DNA of 46,002 nucleotides. Source: Selenomonadaceae bacterium. GTDB taxonomy: Bacteria; Bacillota; Negativicutes; Selenomonadales; Selenomonadaceae. The stretch is taken from NCBI GenBank assembly GCA_022786545.1, contig JALFXV010000105.1:1-46002 (forward strand). The letters are read 5' to 3'. Positions 7,818-16,760 of the stretch are shown here, one piece after another. Position 1 is the stretch's first letter; every line of letters starts with the position of its first letter. The notes below the pieces were generated by a model. It was given only the letters and a program-made list of their open reading frames with translations. It ran no database searches and was not told the DNA's origin. Made by a program: the position numbers and the translations under genes.

Positions 7818-8788
7818 TTGAGCAGAAGCTGCGGCCACGCCGCATGAGAATAACGGAAAATATCCGTGCCATGGTACGGGAGACCAGCCTGTCCATGAAG
7901 GATTTCGTGTACCCGATTTTCGTGGTGCCGGGGGAGAACGTAAAGGAAGAAATCCCCAGTATGCCGGGCTGCTATCACCTGTCCGTGGACAGGGCTGTGG
8001 AGCTGGCCAGGGAGATTTCCTGCCTGGGCATACCCAGCGTGGAGGTCTTTGGCTTGCCTGAGTACAAGGATGAAATCGGTTCCAGCGCCTGGGATATGAA
8101 CTCACCGGTGCAGCGGGCCATCAAGGCCATCAAGGCCAAGGTGCCGGAGCTGGCCATCGTAGGTGATGTGTGCCTGTGCCAGTATACCAGCCACGGCCAC
8201 TGCGGCCAGCTGTGCGGCCATTATGTGGATAACGATGCCACCTTGAAGCTTTTGCAGAAGGTGGCAGTGAGCCAGGCGGAGGCAGGAGCGGATATCATCG
8301 CGCCATCAGATATGATGGACGGCAGGGTGGCCGCCATCCGGGAGGCCCTGGATGAAAAGGGCTTTGCCAATGTTTCCATCATGTCCTACGCGGTGAAGTA
8401 CGCTTCCGGCTACTACGGGCCATTCAGGGATGCGGCAGATTCCACCCCTCAGTTTGGCGACCGCCGTGCCTACCAGATGGACCCTGCCAACAGCCGGGAG
8501 GCCATGAAGGAAGTGGCGCTGGATATTGCCGAGGGGGCGGATATCATCATGGTGAAGCCTGCCCTGGCTTACCTTGACGTGGTGCGCCAGGTCAGGGACA
8601 GCATCCATCATCCGGTGGCCGTGTACAATGTCAGCGGCGAGTACGCCATGGTGAAGGCGGCTGCTGCCAACGGCTGGATTGATGAAAAGCGCATTGTGCT
8701 GGAAACCCTGACCAGCATGAAGCGGGCCGGAGCGGATATTATTATTACTTACCATGCCATTGATGCGGCAAAGTGGCTGAATGGGTAA
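7814..8788 (+). CDS. hemB: Delta-aminolevulinic acid dehydratase (porphobilinogen synthase)
   Basis: It condenses two 5-aminolevulinates into porphobilinogen. The cysteine-rich zinc segment DVCLCQYTSHGHCG is present, so this is a zinc-type enzyme rather than the Asp-rich magnesium type. The Schiff-base lysine regions MSYAVKYASGYYGPFRDAA and IMVKPALAYLD are intact. The 324-residue length is normal. It starts in an ATGA overlap with the cobA-hemD stop. Confidence 0.97.
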   Translation: MIEQKLRPRRMRITENIRAMVRETSLSMKDFVYPIFVVPGENVKEEIPSMPGCYHLSVDRAVELAREISCLGIPSVEVFGLPEYKDEIGSSAWDMNSPVQRAIKAIKAKVPELAIVGDVCLCQYTSHGHCGQLCGHYVDNDATLKLLQKVAVSQAEAGADIIAPSDMMDGRVAAIREALDEKGFANVSIMSYAVKYASGYYGPFRDAADSTPQFGDRRAYQMDPANSREAMKEVALDIAEGADIIMVKPALAYLDVVRQVRDSIHHPVAVYNVSGEYAMVKAAAANGWIDEKRIVLETLTSMKRAGADIIITYHAIDAAKWLNG

Positions 8789-8847
8789 GTTTTGTACATC
8801 GGTTGAAGGAATAATGCCTGTATATTGGCTGAAGGGATGATGACTGT

Positions 8848-10173
8848 ATGCTGAGTTTGGAAAAGTCCGCGGCTGCCTTTGAGGAAGCCAAGAAATTGAT
8901 GCCGGGGGGCGTCAACAGCCCGGTGCGCTCCTATCGGAGCGTGGATTGCAATCCCCCTTTCATCGCAAGGGCGGAGGGCAGCCATATTTTTGATATTGAT
9001 GGCAATGAATATATAGACTATGTAGGCTCCTGGGGGCCTATGGTGGTGGGGCATGCCCATCCCCAGGTGGTGAAGGCACTGCAGGAGGCGGCAACCAGGG
9101 GAACCAGCTATGGTGCGCCAACCTTGATTGAAAGCCAGCTGGCCAAGAAGGTTATGGAGGTATACCCTTCCATGGAGGTTATCCGCATGGTGAATTCCGG
9201 CACGGAGGCCACCATGAGCGCATTGCGGCTGGCCCGGGGCTATACGGGGCGCAACAAGATTGTAAAGTTTATCGGCTGCTATCACGGCCATAGCGACAGC
9301 CTGCTGGTAAAGGCCGGTTCCGGCATGGCTACCTTCGGCGTGCCGGACAGCCCGGGGGTTACGCCGGGAACAGCCCAGGATACAATCACTATTCCGTACA
9401 ACGATTTTGAGGCCTTCAAGGCTGTCTTTGCAGAGCAGGGGGCGGAGATTGCCGCGGTAATCGTGGAGCCGGTAGCCGGAAACATGGGGCTGGTGCTGCC
9501 GAAGCCGGGGTATCTTGACCTTTTGCGCAGGGAGACCAAAGAGCACGGCGCCCTGCTGATTTTTGACGAGGTAATGTGCGGCTTCCGGGCTTCCCTGGGA
9601 GGGGCACAGGCCGCCTACGCGGTGAAGCCTGACCTGACCTGCCTGGGCAAGATTATCGGCGGCGGCCTGCCAGTGGCTGCCTATGGCGGCCGCAGGGACA
9701 TCATGGAAAAGGTTTCCCCGGCAGGGCCGGTGTACCAGGCAGGCACCCTTTCCGGCAATCCTCTGGCCATGACCGCCGGGCTGGAGACATTGAAGATTAT
9801 TACGGCACCGCCGGAGCCTGGCGAGCCTGACTACAGCCGGGTGCTGACTATCAGGACCAAGAAGCTGGTGCTGGGGGTAGCTCAGAAGGCAAAGGAGGCA
9901 GGCGTCACCTTGCAGGTGCAGCAGGCCGGGTCCATGTTCGGCTTCTTCTTCAGTGACAGGGAAGTCGTGGATTATGATACTTCTGCCGCCGCTGACCAGG
10001 AGGTATTTAAGGTCTGGTTCAAGGCCATGCTGGAACAGGGGATTTACCTGGCTCCTAGCCAGTTTGAGACCTTGTTCATGTCCGGCGCCCATACCGATGA
10101 GGAAATTGACCGCACCATTGAGGCTGCCGGTGTGGCATTGAAAAAGGTGGCAGCATATCTGGCTGGCAGGTAA
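8848..10173 (+). CDS. hemL: Glutamate-1-semialdehyde 2,1-aminomutase
   Basis: This PLP enzyme converts glutamate-1-semialdehyde (the HemA product) to 5-aminolevulinate (the HemB substrate). Motifs are MPGGVNSPVR near the start, GTEATMSALRLARG, CYHGHSDSLLVKAGSG, and IFDEVMCGFR. The PLP lysine is at about residue 268 in CLGKIIGGGLPV. At 441 residues it is slightly longer than the usual 425-430. The C-terminal half reads TIRTKKLVLGVAQKAKEAG. A 59-bp gap separates it from hemB and a strong terminator follows, so it is the last gene of the operon. Confidence 0.97.
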   Translation: MLSLEKSAAAFEEAKKLMPGGVNSPVRSYRSVDCNPPFIARAEGSHIFDIDGNEYIDYVGSWGPMVVGHAHPQVVKALQEAATRGTSYGAPTLIESQLAKKVMEVYPSMEVIRMVNSGTEATMSALRLARGYTGRNKIVKFIGCYHGHSDSLLVKAGSGMATFGVPDSPGVTPGTAQDTITIPYNDFEAFKAVFAEQGAEIAAVIVEPVAGNMGLVLPKPGYLDLLRRETKEHGALLIFDEVMCGFRASLGGAQAAYAVKPDLTCLGKIIGGGLPVAAYGGRRDIMEKVSPAGPVYQAGTLSGNPLAMTAGLETLKIITAPPEPGEPDYSRVLTIRTKKLVLGVAQKAKEAGVTLQVQQAGSMFGFFFSDREVVDYDTSAAADQEVFKVWFKAMLEQGIYLAPSQFETLFMSGAHTDEEIDRTIEAAGVALKKVAAYLAGR

Positions 10174-10192
10174 TCTGCCAGGTGATGGCAGG

Positions 10193-10234
10193 AAATCCGC
10201 CCGGGCCTCTGCAGCCTGCGGGCGGATTTTTTGC
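10193..10234 (+). terminator. Terminator of the tetrapyrrole operon
   Basis: A perfect 10-bp stem, AAATCCGCCC (10193-10202) with GGGCGGATTT (10220-10229), runs into a T-tract. Confidence 0.9.
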
Positions 10235-10404
10235 ACAAAAAAAATGACCGAAGCCTGCATCGCCCCGGTCCAGCACATGAAAAAACAAAAAATATAAGTG
10301 CTTTTGAGTTGAACATTACGTTCCATGTTAGTATACGGGAAAATTTCCTATTTGTCTAGTAAAATTTCTGCAAATTAAATTTACATTATATTTGCCTGGG
10401 ATTT

Positions 10405-10433
10405 TTGCAATTAGGGCTGATTGCAAGTATAAT
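10405..10433 (+). promoter_or_regulatory. Promoter of the secreted repeat-protein gene
   Basis: A -35 TTGCAA (10405-10410) and a consensus -10 TATAAT (10428-10433) stand 17 bp apart, about 40 bp before the GGAGGAG ribosome site of the next gene. Confidence 0.75.
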
Positions 10434-10474
10434 GGTAGCATGGAAATTGGCAGATGCTTTAAGGAGGAGTGCGT

Positions 10475-11395
10475 ATGCTTCAAAAGATTTTTAGAATAAT
10501 TTTGTGCGGCGTGTTTATGTTCACCATGTCGGGGACTGCCTTTGCGGATGTACCAAACACGGCTGAGGACAAGCTGGCCGCCGTGGAGAACACTCTGTAT
10601 GGCGCGGTGCAGACAGGCCCGCTGCTGGACAGGATTAGCAAGGTGGAGAAGGATTATGAGGGAGGACGTGCCGGTGGCAGCTTCATGGACAGGATTAATG
10701 CCCTTTATGATGCCACTTATGATAATTCCAGCGGCCCTTCCCTGGTTACCCAGATGAACGCCCTGGAATGGGCGGTTTCCCACAAGGTCAGCATGGAGTG
10801 CATGCAGGACAGGGTCAATGCTATGGAGATGAGCCTCAGGGGCAAGACCTCCGAGGGCACTTTCAAGCATCGCGTGGAGGGGCTTTCCCAGGATGCTTTC
10901 GGCTCCAAGACCATTCCGCTGGTGCAGACCAGCATCCCTGCCAATACCCTGGCCAAGGTGGCGCTGGCAGACAGGCTGAATGCCAAGAACCTGAAGGCAG
11001 GGGATGTGATCCGCCTGCAGGTTGCCGAGGATGTGGTGGAGGACGGCATGCTGCTCTTTACCAGGGGGGCAGCCGGTGAGGGCATCGTCACCAAGGTTTC
11101 CCAGGCAAAGAATTTTGGCCGGAATGCAGAGATTGAGATTGATTTCAAGTATCTTACCGCAGTGGATGGCCGCCAGCTGGACATGGTCCTGGGTGAGGAG
11201 TCCAAGAAGAGCATGGAGCAGCTGGGCATGGCGGCAGGTGCCAGCGTGGCAGGCATGCTGGTGCTGGGGCCTATCGGCATTATTGGCGGCGCCTTTGTGC
11301 AGGGCAAGAATATCGATTTGCCGGAGGGCACGGAGCTGTACATCCAGACCCTGAATGACGAAGTGATTTATGCCATTCCGACTACGGCTGAATAA
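10475..11395 (+). CDS. Secreted protein of unknown function with N-terminal repeats and a glycine-zipper-like segment
   Basis: I do not recognise a named family. A signal peptide (LQKIFRIILCGVFMFTMSG, cut near TAFA) shows export. Residues about 30-140 hold four imperfect units of about 30 residues with the pattern hydrophobic..E..L(Y/R)G....G.(F/L)..R(I/V).(A/G)L. A beta-rich section follows (GDVIRLQVAEDVVEDGMLLF). The C-terminal Gly/Ala-rich hydrophobic stretch (GMAAGASVAGMLVLGPIGII) could be a glycine zipper inserted in a membrane. ATG 10475 sits at ideal distance from AAGGAGGAG; the in-frame GTG 10469 is inside that site. It has its own promoter and terminator and precedes the lptD-like gene, so an envelope role is likely but unproven. 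Confidence 0.75.
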   Translation: MLQKIFRIILCGVFMFTMSGTAFADVPNTAEDKLAAVENTLYGAVQTGPLLDRISKVEKDYEGGRAGGSFMDRINALYDATYDNSSGPSLVTQMNALEWAVSHKVSMECMQDRVNAMEMSLRGKTSEGTFKHRVEGLSQDAFGSKTIPLVQTSIPANTLAKVALADRLNAKNLKAGDVIRLQVAEDVVEDGMLLFTRGAAGEGIVTKVSQAKNFGRNAEIEIDFKYLTAVDGRQLDMVLGEESKKSMEQLGMAAGASVAGMLVLGPIGIIGGAFVQGKNIDLPEGTELYIQTLNDEVIYAIPTTAE

Positions 11396-11434
11396 AGCGG
11401 CAGGTTGTGGCAAGCTATAAAAATAAGTTGCAGG

Positions 11435-11459
11435 AGGCTCTCGTTTTGAGAGCCTTTTT
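11435..11459 (+). terminator. Terminator after the secreted repeat-protein gene
   Basis: The stem AGGCTCTC (11435-11442) pairs with GAGAGCCT (11448-11455) and runs into five T. Confidence 0.88.
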
Positions 11460-11461
11460 GC

Positions 11462-11490
11462 TTGTATTTGCAGTTGGAATGAAGTATTAT
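11462..11490 (+). promoter_or_regulatory. Candidate promoter of the lptD-like gene and LPS locus
   Basis: TTGTAT (11462-11467) and TATTAT (11485-11490) are spaced by 17 bp. The word AAGTATTATAG recurs exactly at 11483-11493 and 11514-11524, the second copy touching the ribosome site. Confidence 0.5.
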
Positions 11491-11539
11491 AGAAGGTAGT
11501 ATGTTTTTTTATAAAGTATTATAGGCGGAGTATGATTTG

Positions 11540-13093
11540 ATGCTGAAGAATAAAGATAAAATTTGTGGCGCGGCTGCCGGTCTCGCCGTGGCGATGACGA
11601 TTGCGTCCGGCAGCGGGCTGGCGGATTTGCCAATGGCAGAGGCGGTTTATAACAGTGAAAGCGATACGGATGCAACGATTCTGGATTATGTGGAAAACCG
11701 CAAGCGCCTCCAGCGGGAAAATGCTCTGAATGAAGACCAGAAGCAGCTTTTGCTGGATGCCTACAAGATGAAGGAAAACCTGAGGGAGCCTCTGGACCCT
11801 GCAAAGAACGTGCCGGTAGCGATGGAGGGGGATGAGCTTTTTTATGACGAGAATACCGGCGATTTTGTGGTGCAGGGGCATGTGGTGATGACCTCCCTGG
11901 ACAAGCGGCGGTTCGTTACGGAGCATGCAGACGGCAACCTTACCTCCCAGGATGTGCAGGTGGAGGACAAAGCCTATATGCTGCAGCTGACGGATGCCCA
12001 GGCCAGGATTATTCTGAATGGCTATAAGACCCAGTACAACTGGGGCAAGGAAACCGGCAAGATGGAGGATGCCCAGGGCAAGATTGACCATCAATTTGTG
12101 AAGGCAAAGCGGATAGAGTTTTATCCTGACAAGGTGGTGCTGTACGATGCCAGCGCTACCAAGTGCGGTGCCAAGAATCCTGATTATAAGATGACTGCTA
12201 AGAAGATTGAGTATTATCCGGGCATCCAGACCATTTCCTACGGCGTCAGCTACTGGCTGGGCAGTATTCCGGTGTACTCCGTGCCTAAGCAGGTCAGCAA
12301 GGAAGGGGACAAGGGGCCGTATATGCCTAAGGCTTCCTATGACAATGACAAGGGCTTCGCCATCAAGGATACCCATTACTTCCCGGTGGCGGACAGGGTA
12401 AATGCCTACTTTGACTGGATTTTTGCCCAGAAGAGCAAGTTCAATTCCAATGGGGGCTTTATCTACGAGAGCAAGGGCAGCGGCACCTTTAAGCTGCAAA
12501 GCGGTTTTTTCGAGGATGCTGATTCAAAGTGGATTCACAAGGCGCCTACTTTCCGCTGGGATTACAGCTTCCGGCTGGGGGATGCGCCGTTTACCTACAG
12601 TTTTGCCTATGAGCGCGGCGCCTGGGCGCAGAATGACAGGCATTCTATGCACACATACTACAAGGCAGGCCTCAGCATCGACCCTATCAAGGCCGGCACC
12701 TGGCGCATTTATCCCAGCGTCAGCTATGAGATTACGGACGAGAGCTACGATGAATCCCGGGTAAAGGGCATGGGCTACGATATAACGGCCCTGAAGGAGT
12801 TTGATGACCGCTGGGTTACATACCTGGGCTATCATTACAGCGAGAGCAACAGCCAGAACAGCGTCTTCGACTTTGACCTGGACAGCTATTCCAGGAAGAT
12901 TACGGCAGGCTTCAGCTACAGCTTCAGCCCTAAGGACAGGATTGTCATAGGCTGGGCTTTTGACGGGATGACCAACAAGCTGATGGATACGGATTATTAC
13001 TGGTATCACAACCTGCATTGTGCGGAGCTGATTGTGCGCTATCGGGAAAAGCGGGATCAGATCAAGGTGATGGCGCAGTTTGCACCTTGGTAA
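11540..13093 (+). CDS. LptD/OstA-family LPS-assembly outer-membrane protein
   Basis: After a hydrophobic signal region (CGAAAGLAVAMTIASGSGLA) the protein has an OstA/LptA-like periplasmic fold: GDELFYDENTGDFVVQGHVVMTS, and repeated beta strands such as AKRIEFYPDKVVLYDASATKCG. A long C-terminal beta-barrel rich in aromatic alternation follows and ends in Trp, as outer-membrane barrel proteins usually end in an aromatic residue. LptD inserts LPS into the outer leaflet. At 517 residues it is shorter than the 780-residue E. coli protein but in the range of Negativicutes homologues as I remember them. ATG 11540 has GGCGGAG 9 bases upstream. Placement directly before ADP-heptose genes supports the role. 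Confidence 0.82.
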   Translation: MLKNKDKICGAAAGLAVAMTIASGSGLADLPMAEAVYNSESDTDATILDYVENRKRLQRENALNEDQKQLLLDAYKMKENLREPLDPAKNVPVAMEGDELFYDENTGDFVVQGHVVMTSLDKRRFVTEHADGNLTSQDVQVEDKAYMLQLTDAQARIILNGYKTQYNWGKETGKMEDAQGKIDHQFVKAKRIEFYPDKVVLYDASATKCGAKNPDYKMTAKKIEYYPGIQTISYGVSYWLGSIPVYSVPKQVSKEGDKGPYMPKASYDNDKGFAIKDTHYFPVADRVNAYFDWIFAQKSKFNSNGGFIYESKGSGTFKLQSGFFEDADSKWIHKAPTFRWDYSFRLGDAPFTYSFAYERGAWAQNDRHSMHTYYKAGLSIDPIKAGTWRIYPSVSYEITDESYDESRVKGMGYDITALKEFDDRWVTYLGYHYSESNSQNSVFDFDLDSYSRKITAGFSYSFSPKDRIVIGWAFDGMTNKLMDTDYYWYHNLHCAELIVRYREKRDQIKVMAQFAPW

Positions 13094-13120
13094 TGGCTGT
13101 GGGAGAGAAGGGGTGAAAGC

Positions 13121-14101
13121 ATGAGTCCTTTGGAGGCAATAGACAGGATGGCTGGCCAGCCGGTGCTGGTTATCGGCGACATGATTGCGGATATTTACCT
13201 GTATGGCAATATTGCCAGAATTTCCCGGGAGGCGCCGGTGCTGGTGCTGGAGCAGTCCCATGAAAAGGTGGTGGCAGGCGGCGCCGCCAATGTAATCAAT
13301 AATGCGGCTACCCTGGGGGGCAAGGTTTATGCAGCCGGCCTGGTGGGGGATGACAGCGGCGCTGACGGCCTGGCGGAGATTCTGTCCGGCAGGGGCGTGG
13401 ATGTGAGGGGCTTTGTCCGGGATGCCGGGCGGCCTACTATTTCCAAGACCAGGATAGTGGCAGGAGGCAGGACCACTGTCAGCCAGCAGATTGTCCGGGT
13501 GGACAAGGAGAGCAGGGAGCCCATGCCGCCTGAGTGCGAGAGGCAGCTGGAGGCATACCTGTCCCAGGTGCTGCCAGAGGTAAAGGGCGTGGTGCTCAGT
13601 GATTATGGCAGCGGCACCATTACGGACAGGCTGCTGGGGCAGGTTTTCAGCTATTGCCGGGAGCAGGGCGTTCCAACGATTGTGGACTCCCGCTATGATA
13701 TATTCAGGTTCAGAACAGTGGATTATATCAAGCAGAACGATGCGGAGCTGGCTGCTGCCGTAGGCAGGCAGCTGGAGACGGAGGAGGAACTGGTGGCGGC
13801 AGGCCGGGAACTGCTGGCGCGCATGGAAGCAAAAGGCGCCCTGATTACCAGGGGGGAGGACGGCATGACCCTCTTTCAGGCGGACGGCAGCGTAACTCAC
13901 ATCCCTGTGACGGACAAGAGCGAGGTCTACGATGTGTCCGGCGCCGGTGATACCTGCGTTGCCACGGTCATCCTGGGGCTGGCAGCCGGGGTGGAGCCTG
14001 TGCTGGCATGCCGCCTGTCCAACGAGGCATCCGGCATCGCCGTCAGGAAGATGGGCACATCAGTGGTCAGTGCAGATGAGTTAAGGAGCAAGTTTCGATG
14101 A
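13121..14101 (+). CDS. rfaE1: D-glycero-beta-D-manno-heptose-7-phosphate kinase-like (PfkB/RfaE1 domain), paralogue 1
   Basis: This is a ribokinase-fold (PfkB) kinase. It has the N-terminal signature VIGDMIADIYLYGNIARISREAPV, GGAANVINNAATLGG, LSDYGSGTIT and the ATP/anion-hole motif DVSGAGDT. It would phosphorylate heptose-7-phosphate at C1. The N-terminal signature is less standard than that of the second paralogue at 17925 (GDVMLDRYYYG...RISPEAPVP). Its stop overlaps the start of the adenylyltransferase gene in ATGA, so together they recreate a split HldE. Either this copy is the true heptose kinase or it uses a related sugar phosphate; sequence does not decide. Confidence 0.85.
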   Translation: MSPLEAIDRMAGQPVLVIGDMIADIYLYGNIARISREAPVLVLEQSHEKVVAGGAANVINNAATLGGKVYAAGLVGDDSGADGLAEILSGRGVDVRGFVRDAGRPTISKTRIVAGGRTTVSQQIVRVDKESREPMPPECERQLEAYLSQVLPEVKGVVLSDYGSGTITDRLLGQVFSYCREQGVPTIVDSRYDIFRFRTVDYIKQNDAELAAAVGRQLETEEELVAAGRELLARMEAKGALITRGEDGMTLFQADGSVTHIPVTDKSEVYDVSGAGDTCVATVILGLAAGVEPVLACRLSNEASGIAVRKMGTSVVSADELRSKFR

Positions 14102-14565
14102 TTATAGACAGGGATAAGATTGCAGATTTTTGCCAGGTGCTGCGTGACGGGGGGCAGAAGGTGGTTTTTACCAACGGCTGCTTTGACATTCTCCATGCAG
14201 GCCATGTTAGGTATTTGAACAAGGCCCGGTCCTTTGGGGACTGCCTGGTGCTGGGGCTGAATACGGACAGCTCCGTCCGCCGCATCAAGGGGCCTAGCCG
14301 CCCCATTAACAGTGAGCTGGACAGGGCGGAGGTGGCAGGCGCCCTGAAAGCCGTGGATTATGTGGTATTGTTTGACGAGCCTACGGCAGAGGAACTTATC
14401 CGCCAGGTGCATCCCGATGTGTATGTCAAGGGCGGGGATTATACCATTGAAACCCTGCCGGAAGGGCAGATTGTGCTGGGCTATGGCGGCAGCGTGGAGC
14501 TGGTGAATCTGGTGGAAGGCCGTTCTACCACCAATGTCATCGCCAAAATCAAAGGAGAAAAATAA
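14098..14565 (+). CDS. rfaE2: D-glycero-beta-D-manno-heptose-1-phosphate adenylyltransferase
   Basis: This nucleotidyltransferase of 155 residues matches the C-terminal half of HldE. It has FTNGCFDILHAGHVRYL (HxGH motif), GLNTDSSVRRIKGPSRP, VKGGDYTIETLPEG and an ending in EGRSTTNVIAKI. It transfers AMP to heptose-1-phosphate to give ADP-heptose. It overlaps the kinase gene by 4 bases, so the two HldE activities are separate but translationally coupled. Confidence 0.96.
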   Translation: MIIDRDKIADFCQVLRDGGQKVVFTNGCFDILHAGHVRYLNKARSFGDCLVLGLNTDSSVRRIKGPSRPINSELDRAEVAGALKAVDYVVLFDEPTAEELIRQVHPDVYVKGGDYTIETLPEGQIVLGYGGSVELVNLVEGRSTTNVIAKIKGEK

Positions 14566-14577
14566 GGAAGTAGCGTA

Positions 14578-15600
14578 ATGGATGTTAAGAATGTGCTGGT
14601 AGTGAAGCTGAGTGCCATAGGGGATGTAATTCATGCCCTGCCTGTGTCCTACGCCATCAAGGAGACTTATCCTGAGGCGCGGCTCACCTGGGTGGTGGAG
14701 CCGCCGGCCTATAATATATTGCAGGGTAATCCCTACATTGACGAGCTTATTGTTTTTGAGAAAAAGAAGTTTAAATCCCTGGGGGGCTTTTTGTCCAATT
14801 ATGGCCCCTTCTGCGATAAGCTTAGGCAGCATAAGTATGATGCCGCCCTTGATTTGCAGGGGCTGTTCAAGTCGGCAGCCATTGTGTGGAGCTCCAAGGC
14901 TGCCCTGAAGCTGGGCACCTGCAACATGCGGGAGCTGAGTGACAAGGTGTCAAGGCCGGTAATCGGTGCCCATGCCAATGGGCATATTGTGGAGCGCTAC
15001 CTTGATGTGGCACGGGCCTTAGGCTGCCGGGTGGACAAGGTGGTATTTCCTGTGGAGATTTCGGCTGATGATGCCAAGCTGGCAAGGAGCTATCTTTATG
15101 TGGCAGGCTGCAAGGGGGATATTCCCTATGTGGTGCTGGCGGTGGGAGCCAACTGGCCCAACAAGCGGTGGCCGGTGAAGTATTTTGCCAGATTGTCCGA
15201 CTGGATTTATAACAGGGGGCTGCTGCCGGTAATCGTGGGGGGCGGTGCCCTGGATGAGCAGCTGGCAGAGGATATCAGCCGCCTGACGGAGATTCCGCCG
15301 GTGAACATGGTGGGCAGGACCAATCTGAAGCAGCTGGCTTATGTGATGCAGGAAGCCAAGGCTGTGGTGGGCGGCGATACAGGGCCGGTGCATCTGGCTG
15401 CCGGTATGGGCACGCCTACGGTGATGTTCATGGGGCCTACGGACGCCAACCGCAACGGCCCTTATGGCCAGCTGGAAAACGCCTTGGAGGTGCCGCGGGA
15501 GTGCCGGTACTGCTGGAAGCGTGCCTGCCCCAAGGGGCTGGACTGCCTGGCGAAGATTATGCCGGAGATGATTGAGGAAAAGCTGGCAAAGTATCTCTGA
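14578..15600 (+). CDS. LPS heptosyltransferase (GT9), first of three
   Basis: This is an ADP-heptose:LPS heptosyltransferase of family GT9. The N-terminus VKLSAIGDVIHALPV is the standard GT9 opening, and the C-terminal acceptor/nucleotide region has VVGGDTGPVHLAAGMGTPTVMFMGPTD. A Cys-rich tail (ECRYCWKRACPKGLDCL) is common in the family. Of the three GT9 genes in tandem this one looks closest to WaaC (heptosyltransferase I), but assigning which heptose each adds is not safe from sequence. It follows rfaE2 by 12 bases. Confidence 0.92.
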   Translation: MDVKNVLVVKLSAIGDVIHALPVSYAIKETYPEARLTWVVEPPAYNILQGNPYIDELIVFEKKKFKSLGGFLSNYGPFCDKLRQHKYDAALDLQGLFKSAAIVWSSKAALKLGTCNMRELSDKVSRPVIGAHANGHIVERYLDVARALGCRVDKVVFPVEISADDAKLARSYLYVAGCKGDIPYVVLAVGANWPNKRWPVKYFARLSDWIYNRGLLPVIVGGGALDEQLAEDISRLTEIPPVNMVGRTNLKQLAYVMQEAKAVVGGDTGPVHLAAGMGTPTVMFMGPTDANRNGPYGQLENALEVPRECRYCWKRACPKGLDCLAKIMPEMIEEKLAKYL

Positions 15601-15689
15601 TGAAGCTGATGAGGCGGATAATCTTATAAAGCTGATAAGTTGGGGAAACATATAAATGAATTTTGCATGTGTGTTACGGAGTTGTGGTT

Positions 15690-16760
15690 ATGCCTGATAT
15701 TGACAAGCTGGATATAAAGAAAATACTGATTATAGATTTGGCTTTTATCGGGGATGTGATACTTTCCGGCCCCCTGACTATGGCAATCAGGCAGAAGTGG
15801 CCAGAGGCGGAGCTGGTGATGCTGACGGTGCCCCTGACGGCACCTGTGGCGGAGATGCTGCCGTCGGTTAACCGGGTGCTGGTTTATGACAAAAAGGGCA
15901 CCCATCGAGGCCTTGGGGGCATGTGGCAGATGGCAAAGGAGCTGCGGCGTGAGCGGTTTGACCTGGCTGTCTGCATGAATTTTGCCCTGCGGGGGGCTGC
16001 GGTGGCAAGGCTGGCAGGGATTCCCTACAGGCTGGGCTACGATGCCCAGCATGCAGGCTGGTTCCTGACCTGGGCGGCAAGCCATATCCGGGATGGCATC
16101 AAGCATGAAACCCTGAACCATCTGGAAGTGCTGAAGCCCTGGGGTATGGGCGCTGACAGCCTTGCTGGAGAAGCCTTGCAGCTGAAGCTTGTGCCGGGCA
16201 GGGAAGCGGCAGCTTCCTTTGAGGCCAAGGCGGCCAAGTGGCAGCTGCCGCAGCAGGATGGCTACTATGTGCTGTGCCCGATAGGCAGCTATGAGCGGAA
16301 GAACCTGCCCTTGCCCCTGGCGGTGCAGCTGATTCGCCAGCTGGAAGGTGAGAAGCCGGTGTACCTCATCGGCGGCAGCGGTGAAAAGGCGGCTCTGTCG
16401 GCTATGGCAAAGGCTGGCCACATCGGTGAGGGCAGGGTGCTGGCAGGCAGCCTCTCCCTGCCGGAGCTGGCGGTATTTTTGCAGCGGGCGGCGGCGATGG
16501 TATCCGTGGATACGGGGCCCATGCATGTGGCGCAGGCTGTGGGCTGCCCTACGGTGGCGGTTTTCGGGCCTACTGCACCAGAGGTATGGGGGCCGCAGAA
16601 CAGCAATAGCAGGACAATCTATCTGGCAGAGGGCTGCTCCCCCTGCTGGGGCAAGGGGGAGTGCAGCGGCAATCGCTGCATGGAGCGCATCAAGGCGGAT
16701 ATGGTGCTGGAGGCACTGGCTTCTATCCAGCCGTTTGGGAAGGTGAAAACAAAGGCATGA
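15690..16760 (+). CDS. LPS heptosyltransferase (GT9), second of three
   Basis: GT9 fold: IIDLAFIGDVILSGPLT at the N-terminus and MVSVDTGPMHVAQAVGCPTVAVFGPT near the C-terminus, with a C-x2-C-x4-C tail (CSPCWGKGECSG). The nearest frame-open start is TTG 15663. ATG 15690 has GGAG 8 bases upstream and gives the family-like N-terminus, so it is preferred. The stop overlaps the next gene in ATGA. It is likely a WaaF-type heptosyltransferase acting on the inner core at the cytoplasmic face of the membrane. Confidence 0.9.
   Translation: MPDIDKLDIKKILIIDLAFIGDVILSGPLTMAIRQKWPEAELVMLTVPLTAPVAEMLPSVNRVLVYDKKGTHRGLGGMWQMAKELRRERFDLAVCMNFALRGAAVARLAGIPYRLGYDAQHAGWFLTWAASHIRDGIKHETLNHLEVLKPWGMGADSLAGEALQLKLVPGREAAASFEAKAAKWQLPQQDGYYVLCPIGSYERKNLPLPLAVQLIRQLEGEKPVYLIGGSGEKAALSAMAKAGHIGEGRVLAGSLSLPELAVFLQRAAAMVSVDTGPMHVAQAVGCPTVAVFGPTAPEVWGPQNSNSRTIYLAEGCSPCWGKGECSGNRCMERIKADMVLEALASIQPFGKVKTKA

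Noticed and set aside
8749..10326. 525-codon minus-strand ORF opposite hemL
   Set aside because: Antisense to a clear hemL; no ribosome site and no recognisable domain.
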